Assembly: GCA_963735065.1 (NCBI GenBank)
Contig: CAVTJL010000001.1
Location: 744,001-808,000 of the forward strand
Length of the DNA: 64,000 nucleotides
Reading direction: 5' to 3'
DNA from: CAVTJL01 sp963735065
Lineage (GTDB): Bacteria > Pseudomonadota > Alphaproteobacteria > Geminicoccales > Geminicoccaceae
The stretch's first letter is position 1. Every line of letters starts with the position of its first letter. A program made the translations under genes and the position numbers. Shown here in pieces: positions 26,667 through 35,252 of this stretch. The notes below the pieces were generated by a model. That model was not told the origin of the DNA. It worked only from the letters and a program-made list of their open reading frames with translations, and searched no databases.

Positions 26667-27333
26667 TCAGGCGGCGAGCGCGGCCAGGAGCTGGTCCGTG
26701 GTGGCGGTCCAGCCGACGATCGCACCCTGGGCGCGGATCATGGCCAGCGCCGCCGCCTTGAACTCCGGGAAGTAGCTGTCGGTCGCGTCCTCGACGAGGA
26801 GGCACTCGTAGCCGCGGTCGTTGGCCTCGCGCATCGTCGTCTGCACGCAGACCTCGGTGGTGACGCCGGCGAAGGCCAGGTGCGTGACGCCGAGGCGCTC
26901 GAGGATGGGCCCGAGCTCGGTGGCGTAGAAAGCGCCCTTGCCGGGCTTGTCGAGAACGATCTCGCCCGGCAGCGGGGCGAGCTCCGGCACGATGGCGCTG
27001 CCCGGCTGGTCCGAGATCAGCACGCGGCCCATCGGGCCCTCGTCGCCGATCCTGAGGCGTCGGCGCGCCGCGCAGCCGCTTGGCGGGCGGGCAGTCCGAG
27101 AGGTCGGGCTTGTGGCACTCGCGCGTGTGGATGATGGGCAGGCCCGCAGCACGGCAGCCGTCGAGCAGGCGGCGCGTGGTCGGGATGATCGCCTGCAGGC
27201 GCCCGACATCGTTGCCGAGCGAGGCGCCGAAGCCGCCGGGCTCGACGAAGTCGCGCTGCATGTCGATGACAATGAGGCCCAGACGGCCGGGCGGCGCCCG
27301 GAACGCAAAGGGCTGGGCGTCGACCTCGATCAT
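26667..27333 (-). pseudogene. Isochorismatase-like cysteine hydrolase, frameshifted
   Basis: Reads as an isochorismatase-superfamily amidohydrolase in two frames. From ATG 27333 (after AGGAG) the first frame gives GLIVIDMQRDFVEPGGFG to KPDLSDCPPAKRLRGAP; a second frame, needed from about 27069 downward, gives RLRIGDEGPMGRVLI, DKPGKGAFYATEL and TTEVCVQTTMREANDRGY. Asp, Lys and Cys of the catalytic triad are all encoded. Total span is 667 bases, three times 222 plus one, so one extra base explains it. The ATG overlaps the ring-opener stop (ATGA). It is a paralogue of the intact biuret hydrolase 3 kb upstream. Either a recent inactivation or a sequence error. Confidence 0.8.
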
Positions 27334-28442
27334 GCAGGGCTCCTCGGGCGCGAGTCGACGATGAGGGCGACCGGGCCGCCGCCGTCCGGCCCCTGGTGCT
27401 CGGCCCCGCCCGAGACAAAAAGCTCGGCGTGGCCAATCAGGCCGGCCAGCACGCCGCCCACGAGCGCCCGGGCGTGGCGGGTGGCGGAGATGTCGCTGTC
27501 GTCCAGCATGGTGTGGCGAAAGCCGCGGATGCGGCCGTTGCGCGACGGCTCGGCCTTGCCCAGGAGCGCCACGAGCTGCTGGCGGGCGGCGGGGTCGAGC
27601 TGGCCTGGTGCATCGAGGCCGAGCCGGCCCAGCGCCGCGCGCACGCTCTCGACGTCGAGCGCGTCGGCCATCACGGCGTGGGCGATGCGCAAGGGGCCGC
27701 CCCAATGGCGGCTGGTCCCCATCACGACGACCTCGTTCGCCTGAAGCTCGATGCCGGCGGAGCAGCTGGCGACGCCGGACCAGAGGCCCCAGTCGGCGCC
27801 GATCGCGGCCTCCGTGACGGCGGCCGTCTCGACCTCGCCCAGCGCCAGGGCCACGCCCAAGGCCGAGGCGCCGCGCGAGAGGCCCATCGAGCGCAGCGTG
27901 TCGGTGGTGGCGACGGCTTTGCCGGCGGCCTTGGCGCTCTCGATGCGCTCGCCCGTCAGCAGGGGGCATTTGACCTGGACATAGTGGACGTCGGCCGGCG
28001 TCTCGATCGCGGCGTCGGCCATCGCCGCCTCCACGGCGCGCGCCACCGCCGCCACCTGGCCCAGCCTGCCCAGCTCGTGAGGCGGCAGGTCGGGCGTGCG
28101 GGCCCGGCCGACGGCGAGCGCCGGGCCTGCGCCTGCAGCCTCCGCCACCTCGCGGCGCTCGACGACGAGCCAGTGGGGAGCGAGGCCGCCCTCGGTGCCG
28201 CCGGACATGACGAGCGCCACCTCGCCCGCCGCCTCAGCGGAGAGGTGCCGGCGCAGCAGGTCCTTGAGCGCGCGGGCGGCGAAGCCGCGGCTGAAGTCGT
28301 TGACGCAGCCATTGCCCTCGGTCTTGCCGAGGATGGCGACGATGCCCTGGGGCTCGATCCGGCCCTGGGCGATGGCCTGCTCGATCGGCGCCGTATCGTC
28401 GGGCGAGGCGGCGCTCAGCCGATGGACGAATGCCTGGCGCAT
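27330..28442 (-). CDS. atzD: Ring-opening amidohydrolase (cyanuric acid amidohydrolase/barbiturase family)
   Basis: Enzyme of the unusual AtzD/barbiturase fold made of three repeated units, 370 residues. Each unit contributes a Ser and Lys/Arg: ILGKTEGNGCVNDFSRG and VMSGGTEGG; VQVKCPLLTGER and ASCSAGIEL; GRIRGFRHTMLDDSD and FVSGGAEHQGPDGGGPVA. It hydrolyses cyanuric acid to 1-carboxybiuret or barbiturate to ureidomalonate. Neighbouring biuret hydrolase, AtzG/E/H and AtzF genes favour cyanuric acid, but barbiturase is not excluded by sequence. Lies between the importer ATPase and a broken hydrolase gene in one minus-strand operon. Confidence 0.85.
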   Translation of the reverse strand: MRQAFVHRLSAASPDDTAPIEQAIAQGRIEPQGIVAILGKTEGNGCVNDFSRGFAARALKDLLRRHLSAEAAGEVALVMSGGTEGGLAPHWLVVERREVAEAAGAGPALAVGRARTPDLPPHELGRLGQVAAVARAVEAAMADAAIETPADVHYVQVKCPLLTGERIESAKAAGKAVATTDTLRSMGLSRGASALGVALALGEVETAAVTEAAIGADWGLWSGVASCSAGIELQANEVVVMGTSRHWGGPLRIAHAVMADALDVESVRAALGRLGLDAPGQLDPAARQQLVALLGKAEPSRNGRIRGFRHTMLDDSDISATRHARALVGGVLAGLIGHAELFVSGGAEHQGPDGGGPVALIVDSRPRSPA

Positions 28443-28445
28443 CGC

Positions 28446-29967
28446 TCAGTGATGACCCGCCATGTGGCTGCCGATGGTCTGCCGGTCGGCCGCCGCGGCC
28501 GGCGTCTCGTAGACGATCTTGCCGTCGCTCATGACGAGGATGCGGTCGGCGAGCTCGAGGATCTCGTCCAGATCCTCGCTCACCAGCAGCACGGCCGTGC
28601 CGCGGTTGCGCGCCTGGACGATCTGCGAGCGGATCTCGGCCACGGCCGCGAAGTCGAGGCCGAAGCAGGGATTGGCGACGACGAGGAGGTGGACCTCGGC
28701 CGAGAGCTCGCGGGCCAGCACCGTGCGCTGGACATTGCCGCCCGAGAGCGTGGCGATAGGGCGCGTCCTTGGAGCTGGTCTTGATGCCGTAGGCGCCGAT
28801 CAGGGCGCGTGCGCGCTCGGCCATCCAGCCCTTGTCGAGCCAGAGGCTGGCCTGACCCGCCCGGTCGCGGTCGAAGCTGCGAAAGGCCAGATTCTCGGCC
28901 ACCGACATCCGCCCGACCGAGGCATTCTTGAGCGGCTCCTCGGGCAGAGTGTGGACCTTGAGGGTCTGCGCCTCGGCCCGGCTCGCGTGGTACGCCTCGC
29001 CCTCGACCAGGATGTGGCCGGACTTGGCGTGGCGCTGGCCGCCCAGGACCTCGACCAGCTCCTTCTGGCCGTTGCCGGAGATGCCGGCGACGCCGACGAT
29101 CTCGTGCTTGTTGACGACCAGCCGGTCGATGCGGATGTCCTTCTCGCCGCGCGCGTCGGCGGCCGTGAGCTCGTCGACGACGAGGACCGGCACGGTGCCG
29201 GGCTCGCCCTCGCGGGCAGCACCCTCGGGCAGCTCGGCCGTGCCGATCATCATGGAGGCCATGTCGGCGCGGCTGAGGTCGGCGACGCGCCCGGTGCCGG
29301 CGAGCCGGCCCTTTCGCAGCACCGTGACCTCATCGGCGTAGGCCGTGACCTCGCGGAACTTGTGGCTGATCATCAGGATGGTGAGCTTGCCGGCCTCGGT
29401 CATGCCCTTGAGAAGCCCCAGAACCTCGTCGGCCTCGCCCGGCGTCAGCACCGAGGTGGGCTCGTCGAGGATCAGAAAGCGGTGCTGGAGATAGAGCTGC
29501 TTCAAGATCTCCGTCTTTTGCCGCTCGCCCGCCGAGAGCTCGTGGACGCGGGCGCGGAGCGGCACGCTGAACGGCATGCGCGCCATGAAGGCGTCCAGCG
29601 CCTCGAGCTCCTTCTTCCAGTCGACGATGGCCGGTACCTCGGCCCGCGACATGACGAGGTTCTCGGCCACGGTCATGGCGGGGACGAGGGTGAAGTGCTG
29701 GTAGACCATGCCGATGCCGAGCTTCTGCGCATCGCGCGGGCTCGCCATGGTGCGCTGCTCGCCGTCGACGACGATCGTGCCGGCGTCGGCCTGATAGTAG
29801 CCCATGATGCATTTCACGAGCGTCGACTTGCCGGCACCGTTCTCGCCCAGGAGCACATGGACGGTGCCCGGCGCCACGGTGAGCGCCACGTCCTCGAGCG
29901 CCGTGAAGCTGCCGAAGCGCTTCGTCACGCCGGAGGCGGTGATGCCGAACGTGCCCTCGGTGCTCAT
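28446..29967 (-). pseudogene. BMP-type ABC transporter ATPase with two nucleotide domains, frameshifted
   Basis: Double ATPase of the ribose/nucleoside (RbsA/YufO-like) class, about 506 residues once repaired. The first domain is intact: LLGENGAGKSTLVKC, ELSAGERQKTEIL and FLILDEPTSVLTP. The second domain runs to KDAPYR and then loses frame; inserting the shift at 28758 restores IATLSGGNVQRTVLARELS, the second signature. The span 28446-29967 is 1522 bases, one more than a multiple of three, so one extra base (an A at 28758 on the plus strand) accounts for it. The C-terminal part remains open as a 91-codon frame. Its ATG overlaps the biuret hydrolase stop. It should energise the two permeases at 33.2-35.2 kb, which have no other ATPase here. 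Confidence 0.85.
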
Positions 29968-30647
29968 GGCAGCCCCTCCACGAAGGCCTCGGACGTCGCG
30001 ACGGCGCCGAAGACGCCGCCCTGCATCTTGACCATCTTGATCGCGGCCAGATGGTTGCCGTGGTCGGTGGCGCCGCAGCAGTCCTCCAAGAGCAGGCATT
30101 CGAAGCCGCGATCGTTGGCCTCGCGCATCGTCGTGTGGACGCAGACGTCGGTCGTGATGCCGGCGAGCACGATGTTGCGGATGCCGCGGCTTCGGAGGAT
30201 CAGCTCGAGGTCGGTGGCGCAGAAGCTGCCCTTGCCGGGCTTGTCGATCACGACCTCGCCGGGCGCAGGCGCCAGCTCGGGGATGATCTCCCAGCCGGGC
30301 TCGCCGCGCACGAGGATCTTCCCACAAGGCCCCGGATCGCCGATGCCGGCGCCGATGCGCCTCGAGCGCCAGCGCTTGTTCTCGGGCAGGTCCGAGAGAT
30401 CCGGGCGATGGCCCTCGCGGGTGTGGATGACGTGGTAGCCCTTGCCCCGCATGGCCGCGAGCACATTGCCGATCGGCCCGATCGGCGCCCTGGTGAGCGA
30501 GAGATCATAGCCCATCTTGTCGACATAGCCGCCCTCGCCACAGAAGTCGGTCTGCATGTCGATGACGATGAGCGTCGTGTTCCCGGGCCCGAGGTCGCCG
30601 TCATAGGGCCAGGGATACGGGTCGGCGGCGATCATGGTCTCGGGCAT
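29964..30647 (-). CDS. biuH: Biuret amidohydrolase
   Basis: Isochorismatase-superfamily cysteine hydrolase converting biuret to allophanate and ammonia. 227 residues. The catalytic triad Asp30-Lys136-Cys169 keeps the spacing of the characterised Rhizobium leguminosarum enzyme (Asp36-Lys142-Cys175 from memory), and Gln209 matches its substrate-binding Gln. The local sequences DPYPWPYDG, FCGEGGYVDKMGYDLSL and GATDHGNHLAAIKMVKMQGG are close to that enzyme as I recall it. First gene of the downstream half of the locus, divergent by 42 bases from the small plus-strand module. Very confident for the family, confident for biuret. Confidence 0.9.
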   Translation of the reverse strand: MPETMIAADPYPWPYDGDLGPGNTTLIVIDMQTDFCGEGGYVDKMGYDLSLTRAPIGPIGNVLAAMRGKGYHVIHTREGHRPDLSDLPENKRWRSRRIGAGIGDPGPCGKILVRGEPGWEIIPELAPAPGEVVIDKPGKGSFCATDLELILRSRGIRNIVLAGITTDVCVHTTMREANDRGFECLLLEDCCGATDHGNHLAAIKMVKMQGGVFGAVATSEAFVEGLP

Positions 30648-30689
30648 AGGGCGGACCGTGCTATAGGGGTTGCAGTCGGGAGACGGTTG

Positions 30690-30959
30690 ATGACGAGCGC
30701 AGCGAAATCACGCGAGGAGCTGCAGGCCGAGCTGGAGGCCGCGGTGAGCGAGGCGTTCGACCGGTATGGCGTGCTCGCGCTTTGGTCTTATCGCCGGCCC
30801 GCGGATGTTGATGCCGATACGGGACGGTGGATCGCCCACAATCTCCGCCTGGAGGCGCCGGCCCGTGCACGCCCGCTTGTTCTCCGGCTGGAGGAGCTGA
30901 GCGATGCCCTTGACGCCTTTGCAGCATCGAATTCTCGCGACCATCTCCAGCCGACGTAG
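30690..30959 (+). CDS. Small protein, possible antitoxin partner of the AbiEii-like gene
   Basis: 89-residue protein I do not recognise. The N-terminus is a charged helix (AKSREELQAELEAAVSEAF), the middle contains RYGVLALWSYRRPAD and the C-terminus RLEELSDALDAFA. It overlaps the following gene by 56 bases, as toxin-antitoxin partners often do, and the two lie on the opposite strand to the surrounding operon. Antitoxin is a guess from context only. Confidence 0.55.
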   Translation: MTSAAKSREELQAELEAAVSEAFDRYGVLALWSYRRPADVDADTGRWIAHNLRLEAPARARPLVLRLEELSDALDAFAASNSRDHLQPT

Positions 30960-31731
30960 CCCCGACAGCTATGTTGCCGGTGAAACAGTGCTTCAAAGAA
31001 GGGGCATTCGCCTTTCGAAGGACATCGACATCTTCCACGACCACGAAAAGGTCGAAGCCATCGCTCGTGGCGACGCTGCCGCGCTGGAAGAGGCCCACCT
31101 TACCGTCCGCTGGGAGATCGAGGGAGGCACGTTCTTTCGCGGCACGGTCGGCGATGGTGAGTTCGAGACGCGCGTCGAGTGGGTGAGTGATTCCGACTTT
31201 CGGTTCTTCCCGACCATTAGCGACCCTGAATTCGGCTATGTGTTGCACCCGATCGATCTGGCAACCAACAAGATTGCCGCAGCGGCCAGTCGCTTCGTGC
31301 CTCGCGACGCCATCGATTTGATCTGGATCGACAGAAATATTCAGCCGCTGGGTGCGATCGCCTGGGCAGCCGTCGAGAAGGATCCGGGCTGGATGCCCGA
31401 GGGTCTTCTCCAGGAGGTGAAGGCGAAAGCGCGCTATCAGGACTATCACCTCAGGGAGGTAGATCTCCTTGAGCCAATGAGCGCCGCCGATCTCAATCGC
31501 ACCCTCCGTGACATAACCAGCCGGGCCGAACGGCTCGTCGCGAGCCTGCCCAAGAACCTCGAGTTCGGCGCCCTGCTCCGCGCGGACGGGAGCCTTGCGC
31601 AGCCAGATCCCGACGACCCTGCCTCGCTCGAGGGCCTCGTCGTGCACCACGGCAGCCGAAAAGGCTGCTGGCCATCCTCGCCCGAGATCGGCTCGGTGAT
31701 GCTGCGCGAGGGTCATTATCCGGGCGCCTAA
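30904..31731 (+). CDS. Nucleotidyltransferase, AbiEii/AbiGii toxin-like
   Basis: 275-residue protein with a minimal nucleotidyltransferase core: SYVAGETVLQRRGIRLSKDI then DIFHD, where DID supplies the metal Asp pair, and a following LATNKIAAAASRFVPRDAIDLIWI segment like that of AbiEii-family proteins. The AbiEii family includes type IV toxins that modify tRNA or act in phage abortive infection. ATG 30904 after GGAGGAG. Three 60-base lines counted by hand in this gene hold 33-37 G+C, well below the neighbours, consistent with acquisition. Its TAA overlaps the stop of amiF on the other strand. Confidence 0.7.
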   Translation: MPLTPLQHRILATISSRRSPDSYVAGETVLQRRGIRLSKDIDIFHDHEKVEAIARGDAAALEEAHLTVRWEIEGGTFFRGTVGDGEFETRVEWVSDSDFRFFPTISDPEFGYVLHPIDLATNKIAAAASRFVPRDAIDLIWIDRNIQPLGAIAWAAVEKDPGWMPEGLLQEVKAKARYQDYHLREVDLLEPMSAADLNRTLRDITSRAERLVASLPKNLEFGALLRADGSLAQPDPDDPASLEGLVVHHGSRKGCWPSSPEIGSVMLREGHYPGA

Positions 31732-32732
31732 TCCCGCAGCTTCTGCTTGTAGACGCGGTTCGGCACAGGAAAGCCGCAGCTCGTGCCGTCCTTGACCTCG
31801 ACCTCGTCCTCCCAGGGCAGGCGGTAGCGGCCGGCCACCATGTCCTGCATGAAGGTGTAGGGGCAGTCCTGGGCGCCGCCGAGCACGGCGGTGAAGCCGC
31901 GGTGGCCCAGCTGGTAGATGTTGTTCTCGACACCCCAGCCGGCGCGCGCCTCGCGCACGAGGTCGGGGCGCACCTCGGCCGTGATGATCTCGTCGGGGAT
32001 GCCGCCGCCCTCGACGATGACCGTGCCGTCGAGGTCGCAGATCATCGCCTCGCCCATCGAGTTGAAGGTGCCGTCGCTGCCGCACATGCAGACGCTCGCC
32101 GTCACCATCAGGTTCGAGAAGGCGTTGGCCTGGTTCGTGACCCGCCAGGCGTGGCGGATGGGCGCCGTGTAGCCGGCCGTGCGGATCATGATCTCGGCCC
32201 CCTTGTAGGCGCACTCGCGCGCCATCTCGGGGAACATGCCGTCATGGCAGATGATGAGGCCGATCTTCGAGCCGTTGGGGCCGTCGCAGACCGGGATGCC
32301 GAGGTCGCCCGGCTCCCAGGGCTCGACCGGGACCCAGGGGTGGAGCTTCCGGTAGTAGAGCCGGATCTCGCCCTGGTCGTCGACGATGATGCCCGAGTTG
32401 TAGGGGTTGCCGTCGGGGTTCTGCTCCATCAGCGAGAAGCAGCCCCAGATCCGGTTGTCGGCGCACGCGGCCTTGAGCGCTGCGACCTCGGGGCCGTCCA
32501 GGCTGCACATGATGGCCGGGCTCGTGTCCATCGAGAGGCCGTGCAGCGCGTATTCGGGAAAGACGACGAGATCCGTCGTCGGCATGCCACGCCTGGCCTT
32601 GGCCACCATGGCGCAGACCTTCTCCGTCTGGCGCTCGAGGTCGGCCTTCGTCTCGACGACGGGAAGCTGGAGCTGGACGAGGCCGATGACGACCCCGTTC
32701 CGCGACTTGTTGAGGCCTCCTAGACCGCTCAA
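31728..32732 (-). CDS. amiF: Formamidase
   Basis: Nitrilase-superfamily hydrolase converting formamide to formate and ammonia, 334 residues, the usual AmiF length. The catalytic triad is Glu60 (FPEYALHG), Lys129 (YYRKLHPW) and Cys162 (IICHDGMFPE). The C-terminal WGVENNIYQLGHRGF and GRYRLPWEDEVEVKDG are typical of AmiF rather than aliphatic amidase AmiE. Downstream gene of the importer-cyanase operon, ten bases after cynS. In this locus it would add ammonia from formamide or a related small amide. Confidence 0.9.
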   Translation of the reverse strand: MSGLGGLNKSRNGVVIGLVQLQLPVVETKADLERQTEKVCAMVAKARRGMPTTDLVVFPEYALHGLSMDTSPAIMCSLDGPEVAALKAACADNRIWGCFSLMEQNPDGNPYNSGIIVDDQGEIRLYYRKLHPWVPVEPWEPGDLGIPVCDGPNGSKIGLIICHDGMFPEMARECAYKGAEIMIRTAGYTAPIRHAWRVTNQANAFSNLMVTASVCMCGSDGTFNSMGEAMICDLDGTVIVEGGGIPDEIITAEVRPDLVREARAGWGVENNIYQLGHRGFTAVLGGAQDCPYTFMQDMVAGRYRLPWEDEVEVKDGTSCGFPVPNRVYKQKLRD

Positions 32733-32742
32733 TGCAGGCTCC

Positions 32743-33189
32743 TCAGAAACGCTTGTAGGGCAGGAACTTGCCCGACATGACGACCTTGACGCGATCGCCC
32801 TTGGGATCGGGCTGGCGCTCGATGGCGATGTCGAAGTCGATGGCGCTCATGATGCCGTCGCCGAACTCCTCCTGGACCAGCTCCTTCACCGTCGTGCCGT
32901 AGACCTGCATGATCTCGTAGAAGCGATAGACCAGGGGATCGGTCGGGATGGCGGTCGGGAGAGAGCCCCTGTAGGGCACCTCGGTGAGAAGCGCCGTCTC
33001 CTCCTCGTCGAGCTCGAAGATCGGGGCGGCCTTGGCAGCCTGCTCCTTGGTGAGCGTCATCTGGCCCAGAAGGGCCGAGGTGACGAAGAGCTGCGAGTTG
33101 CCGCCGATCTCGTCCGCGATCTTGGCCCAGGTCAGGCCCTTGCGGCGCTTGGTGGAAAGAATCTTCGCGGTGACGTCCGGGCGCTCCAT
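32743..33189 (-). CDS. cynS: Cyanate hydratase (cyanase)
   Basis: Decameric enzyme decomposing cyanate with bicarbonate to ammonia and CO2. 148 residues; the active-site Arg89, Glu92 and Ser115 lie in VYRFYEIMQVYG and GIMSAIDF at exactly the spacing of E. coli CynS. The N-terminal half is the usual helical domain. Sits between the importer permeases and amiF, in the same direction with short gaps. It would detoxify cyanate generated or taken up with urea-type compounds. Confidence 0.95.
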   Translation of the reverse strand: MERPDVTAKILSTKRRKGLTWAKIADEIGGNSQLFVTSALLGQMTLTKEQAAKAAPIFELDEEETALLTEVPYRGSLPTAIPTDPLVYRFYEIMQVYGTTVKELVQEEFGDGIMSAIDFDIAIERQPDPKGDRVKVVMSGKFLPYKRF

Positions 33190-33201
33190 CGAGCCTCGCT
33201 C

Positions 33202-34128
33202 CTATTTGGTGATCGACAATTCGCCCGGGGCGCCGGCGAGGCTGCGCTCGGGCGAGACGGAGAGGATCATGATGACGAGGGTCAGCACGTAGGGGGCGGC
33301 GTAGAAGAGATAATAGCCCTGGGTGACGCCCACCGACTGCAGCGCCGGGCCGAGGGCGCCGGTGCCACCGAAGAGAAGGGCGGCGAGGAGGCAGTAGATG
33401 GGATTCCAGCGGGCGAAGATGACGAGCGCCACGGCCATCAGGCCCTGGCCCGAGGAGATCCGCTCGTTCCAGCTGCCGGGGTAGTAGAGCGAGAGATAGG
33501 CGCCGCCGATGCCGGCGAGGAAGCCGCCGGCCATGGTGGCGAGCAGCCTGACCCGGTCGACCGAGTAGCCCATCGCCATCGCGGCATCGGCGCTGTCGCC
33601 CACCATGCGGACGATGAGGCCGAGCCGCGTCGAGCGGAAGGCCCACCACATGCCGAAGGCCACGAGGATGCCGACGATGAAGAGCTCGTTCACCTTCAGC
33701 GCCGCCTGGACCTGCGGCACGTCCGACCAGAAGCCGAAGGGGATCGAGTGGAGCATGGGCGCGGAGGGCTGGATCAGGGGCTTGCCGAAGAAGAAGGCGA
33801 GCCCCATGCCCAGCAGCATCATGGCGATGCCGACGGCGATGTCGTTGACCTTCCTGAAGCTGCACAGCCAGCCGTGAAGGGCGCCGTAGGCCGCACCGAC
33901 GATGGCGGCGCCAAGCACGCCGAGCCAGGGCGAGCCCGTGAGGTAGGAGGCGCCGTAGCCGGACATGGCGCCCAGGACGAGCGTGCCTTCGAGGCCGAGG
34001 TTGATGCGCCCGCTTTTCTCGGTCAGGCATTCCCCGACGCTGACGAAGATAAAAGGGGTGCTGACCCGGATGGCGCCGCCCAGCACCGCCAGGGCCACGC
34101 CCCACCAGCCGAGATCGTGCTCGATCAT
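33202..34128 (-). CDS. BMP-family ABC transporter permease 2
   Basis: Integral membrane permease of the nucleoside/BMP type, 308 residues, about nine helices. It contains TEKSGRINLGLEGTLVLGA, the conserved start of the BPD_transp_2 domain, and the later WNPIYCLLAALLFGG. ATG 34128 overlaps the stop of the first permease (ATGA), so the two are coupled. The importer's substrate is inferred from operon context as cyanuric acid, biuret or a related ureide. Confidence 0.88.
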   Translation of the reverse strand: MIEHDLGWWGVALAVLGGAIRVSTPFIFVSVGECLTEKSGRINLGLEGTLVLGAMSGYGASYLTGSPWLGVLGAAIVGAAYGALHGWLCSFRKVNDIAVGIAMMLLGMGLAFFFGKPLIQPSAPMLHSIPFGFWSDVPQVQAALKVNELFIVGILVAFGMWWAFRSTRLGLIVRMVGDSADAAMAMGYSVDRVRLLATMAGGFLAGIGGAYLSLYYPGSWNERISSGQGLMAVALVIFARWNPIYCLLAALLFGGTGALGPALQSVGVTQGYYLFYAAPYVLTLVIMILSVSPERSLAGAPGELSITK

Positions 34129-35240
34129 TTGGCGGACCCTCCGGAGAAGATGCGCAGCCGCCCATAGGCGGTGTCGGAGAGAAGGATGACGACGAAGATG
34201 ACGCCCTGGAGCACCAGCACCGTGGCGTCGGGAAGGCCCATGCGCCGCTGGATCAGGCCGCCGGCCGCGTCGATCCCGCCCATCAGGATGGCGACCGGGA
34301 TGATGGCCAGCGGATTGTGGCGGGCGAGGAAGGCGATGAGGATGCCGGTGTAGCCGTAGCCCACGGCGAGCGAGCCGTTGGCGCGGCTCAGCACCGAGGC
34401 CACCTGGAGCATGCCGGCGAGCCCGGCGCAGCCGCCGGCGATGGCGCAGGTGGTGACGATGAGGCGCCCGACCGGCAGGCCCTGGAGCCGGGCGGCGCGG
34501 ACATTGCCGCCGGTCATCCGGGCGGCGAAGCCGAAGCTGGTCCGGTAGATGAGGGCCCAGAGCAGGATGCAGAGCACGATGCCGACGACCAGCCCCCAAT
34601 GCACCTCCATGCCGGGGATGGTGCCGATCATGTTGGCCTGGCCCACGGCATAGGTGGAGGGCTTGTTCAGGCTCGCCGGGTCGCGCAGCGGACCCTCGAC
34701 GAGCTGGTTCATGATCGCGATCGCGATGTAGGTGAGGAGCAGGCTCGAGATGGTCTCGTTCACGCCCCGATAGTGGCGCAGCGCCCCGGCGAGGCCGATC
34801 CAGATGCCGCCCATCGCGATGCCGGCCACGGCCATCGCCGGGATGACGATGAAGGGCGACAGCGGCTGGAGCGGCTGGGCCATGACGGCGGCGGCGAGGC
34901 CGCCCAGGACGACCGCACCCTCACCGCCGATGATGACGAGGCCGATCTGCGCCGGGAGGGCGACGCAGAGGCCCGTCAGCAGCACCGGCGAGGCCCGCTC
35001 GAGCGTGTTCTGGATCGAGAACCAGGTCCCGAACCCGCCCTTGTACATGAGCTGGTAGAACTGGAGCGGCGACTTCCCGATCAGGAGAAGGAAGATCGCG
35101 AAGATCACGCCGGCCAGCAGGAGGGCGCCGATCGGAATGACGACGCCCTCGGCCCAGCGGCCGAACGAATCGCGGATCTCCTGGCGCCGCGCTGCCCAGG
35201 GTGCAAGCGGCGGGCTTTCGGCTGCGGCCTGCATGGACAT
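34125..35240 (-). CDS. BMP-family ABC transporter permease 1
   Basis: Larger permease partner, 371 residues, with a cytoplasmic N-terminal extension of about 30 residues then nine or ten helices. Characteristic segments are GLVIIGGEGAVVLGGLAA, HYRGVNETISSLLLTYIA and SFGFAARMTGGNVRAAR, the last being the cytoplasmic loop that contacts the ATPase. ATG 35240, or 35234 two codons later. It lies directly behind the binding-protein gene. Confidence 0.88.
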   Translation of the reverse strand: MSMQAAAESPPLAPWAARRQEIRDSFGRWAEGVVIPIGALLLAGVIFAIFLLLIGKSPLQFYQLMYKGGFGTWFSIQNTLERASPVLLTGLCVALPAQIGLVIIGGEGAVVLGGLAAAVMAQPLQPLSPFIVIPAMAVAGIAMGGIWIGLAGALRHYRGVNETISSLLLTYIAIAIMNQLVEGPLRDPASLNKPSTYAVGQANMIGTIPGMEVHWGLVVGIVLCILLWALIYRTSFGFAARMTGGNVRAARLQGLPVGRLIVTTCAIAGGCAGLAGMLQVASVLSRANGSLAVGYGYTGILIAFLARHNPLAIIPVAILMGGIDAAGGLIQRRMGLPDATVLVLQGVIFVVILLSDTAYGRLRIFSGGSAK

Positions 35241-35252
35241 GCTCCTTGCCCG

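Noticed and set aside
24317..26725. Minus-strand open frame of 802 codons
   Set aside because: Shadow of the FkbM and O-antigen ligase genes in high-GC DNA; low-complexity His/Glu/Arg composition.
28740..28790. Programmed frameshifting in the importer ATPase
   Set aside because: No slippery heptamer at the site and the shift falls inside a conserved motif, so mutation or sequence error is simpler.
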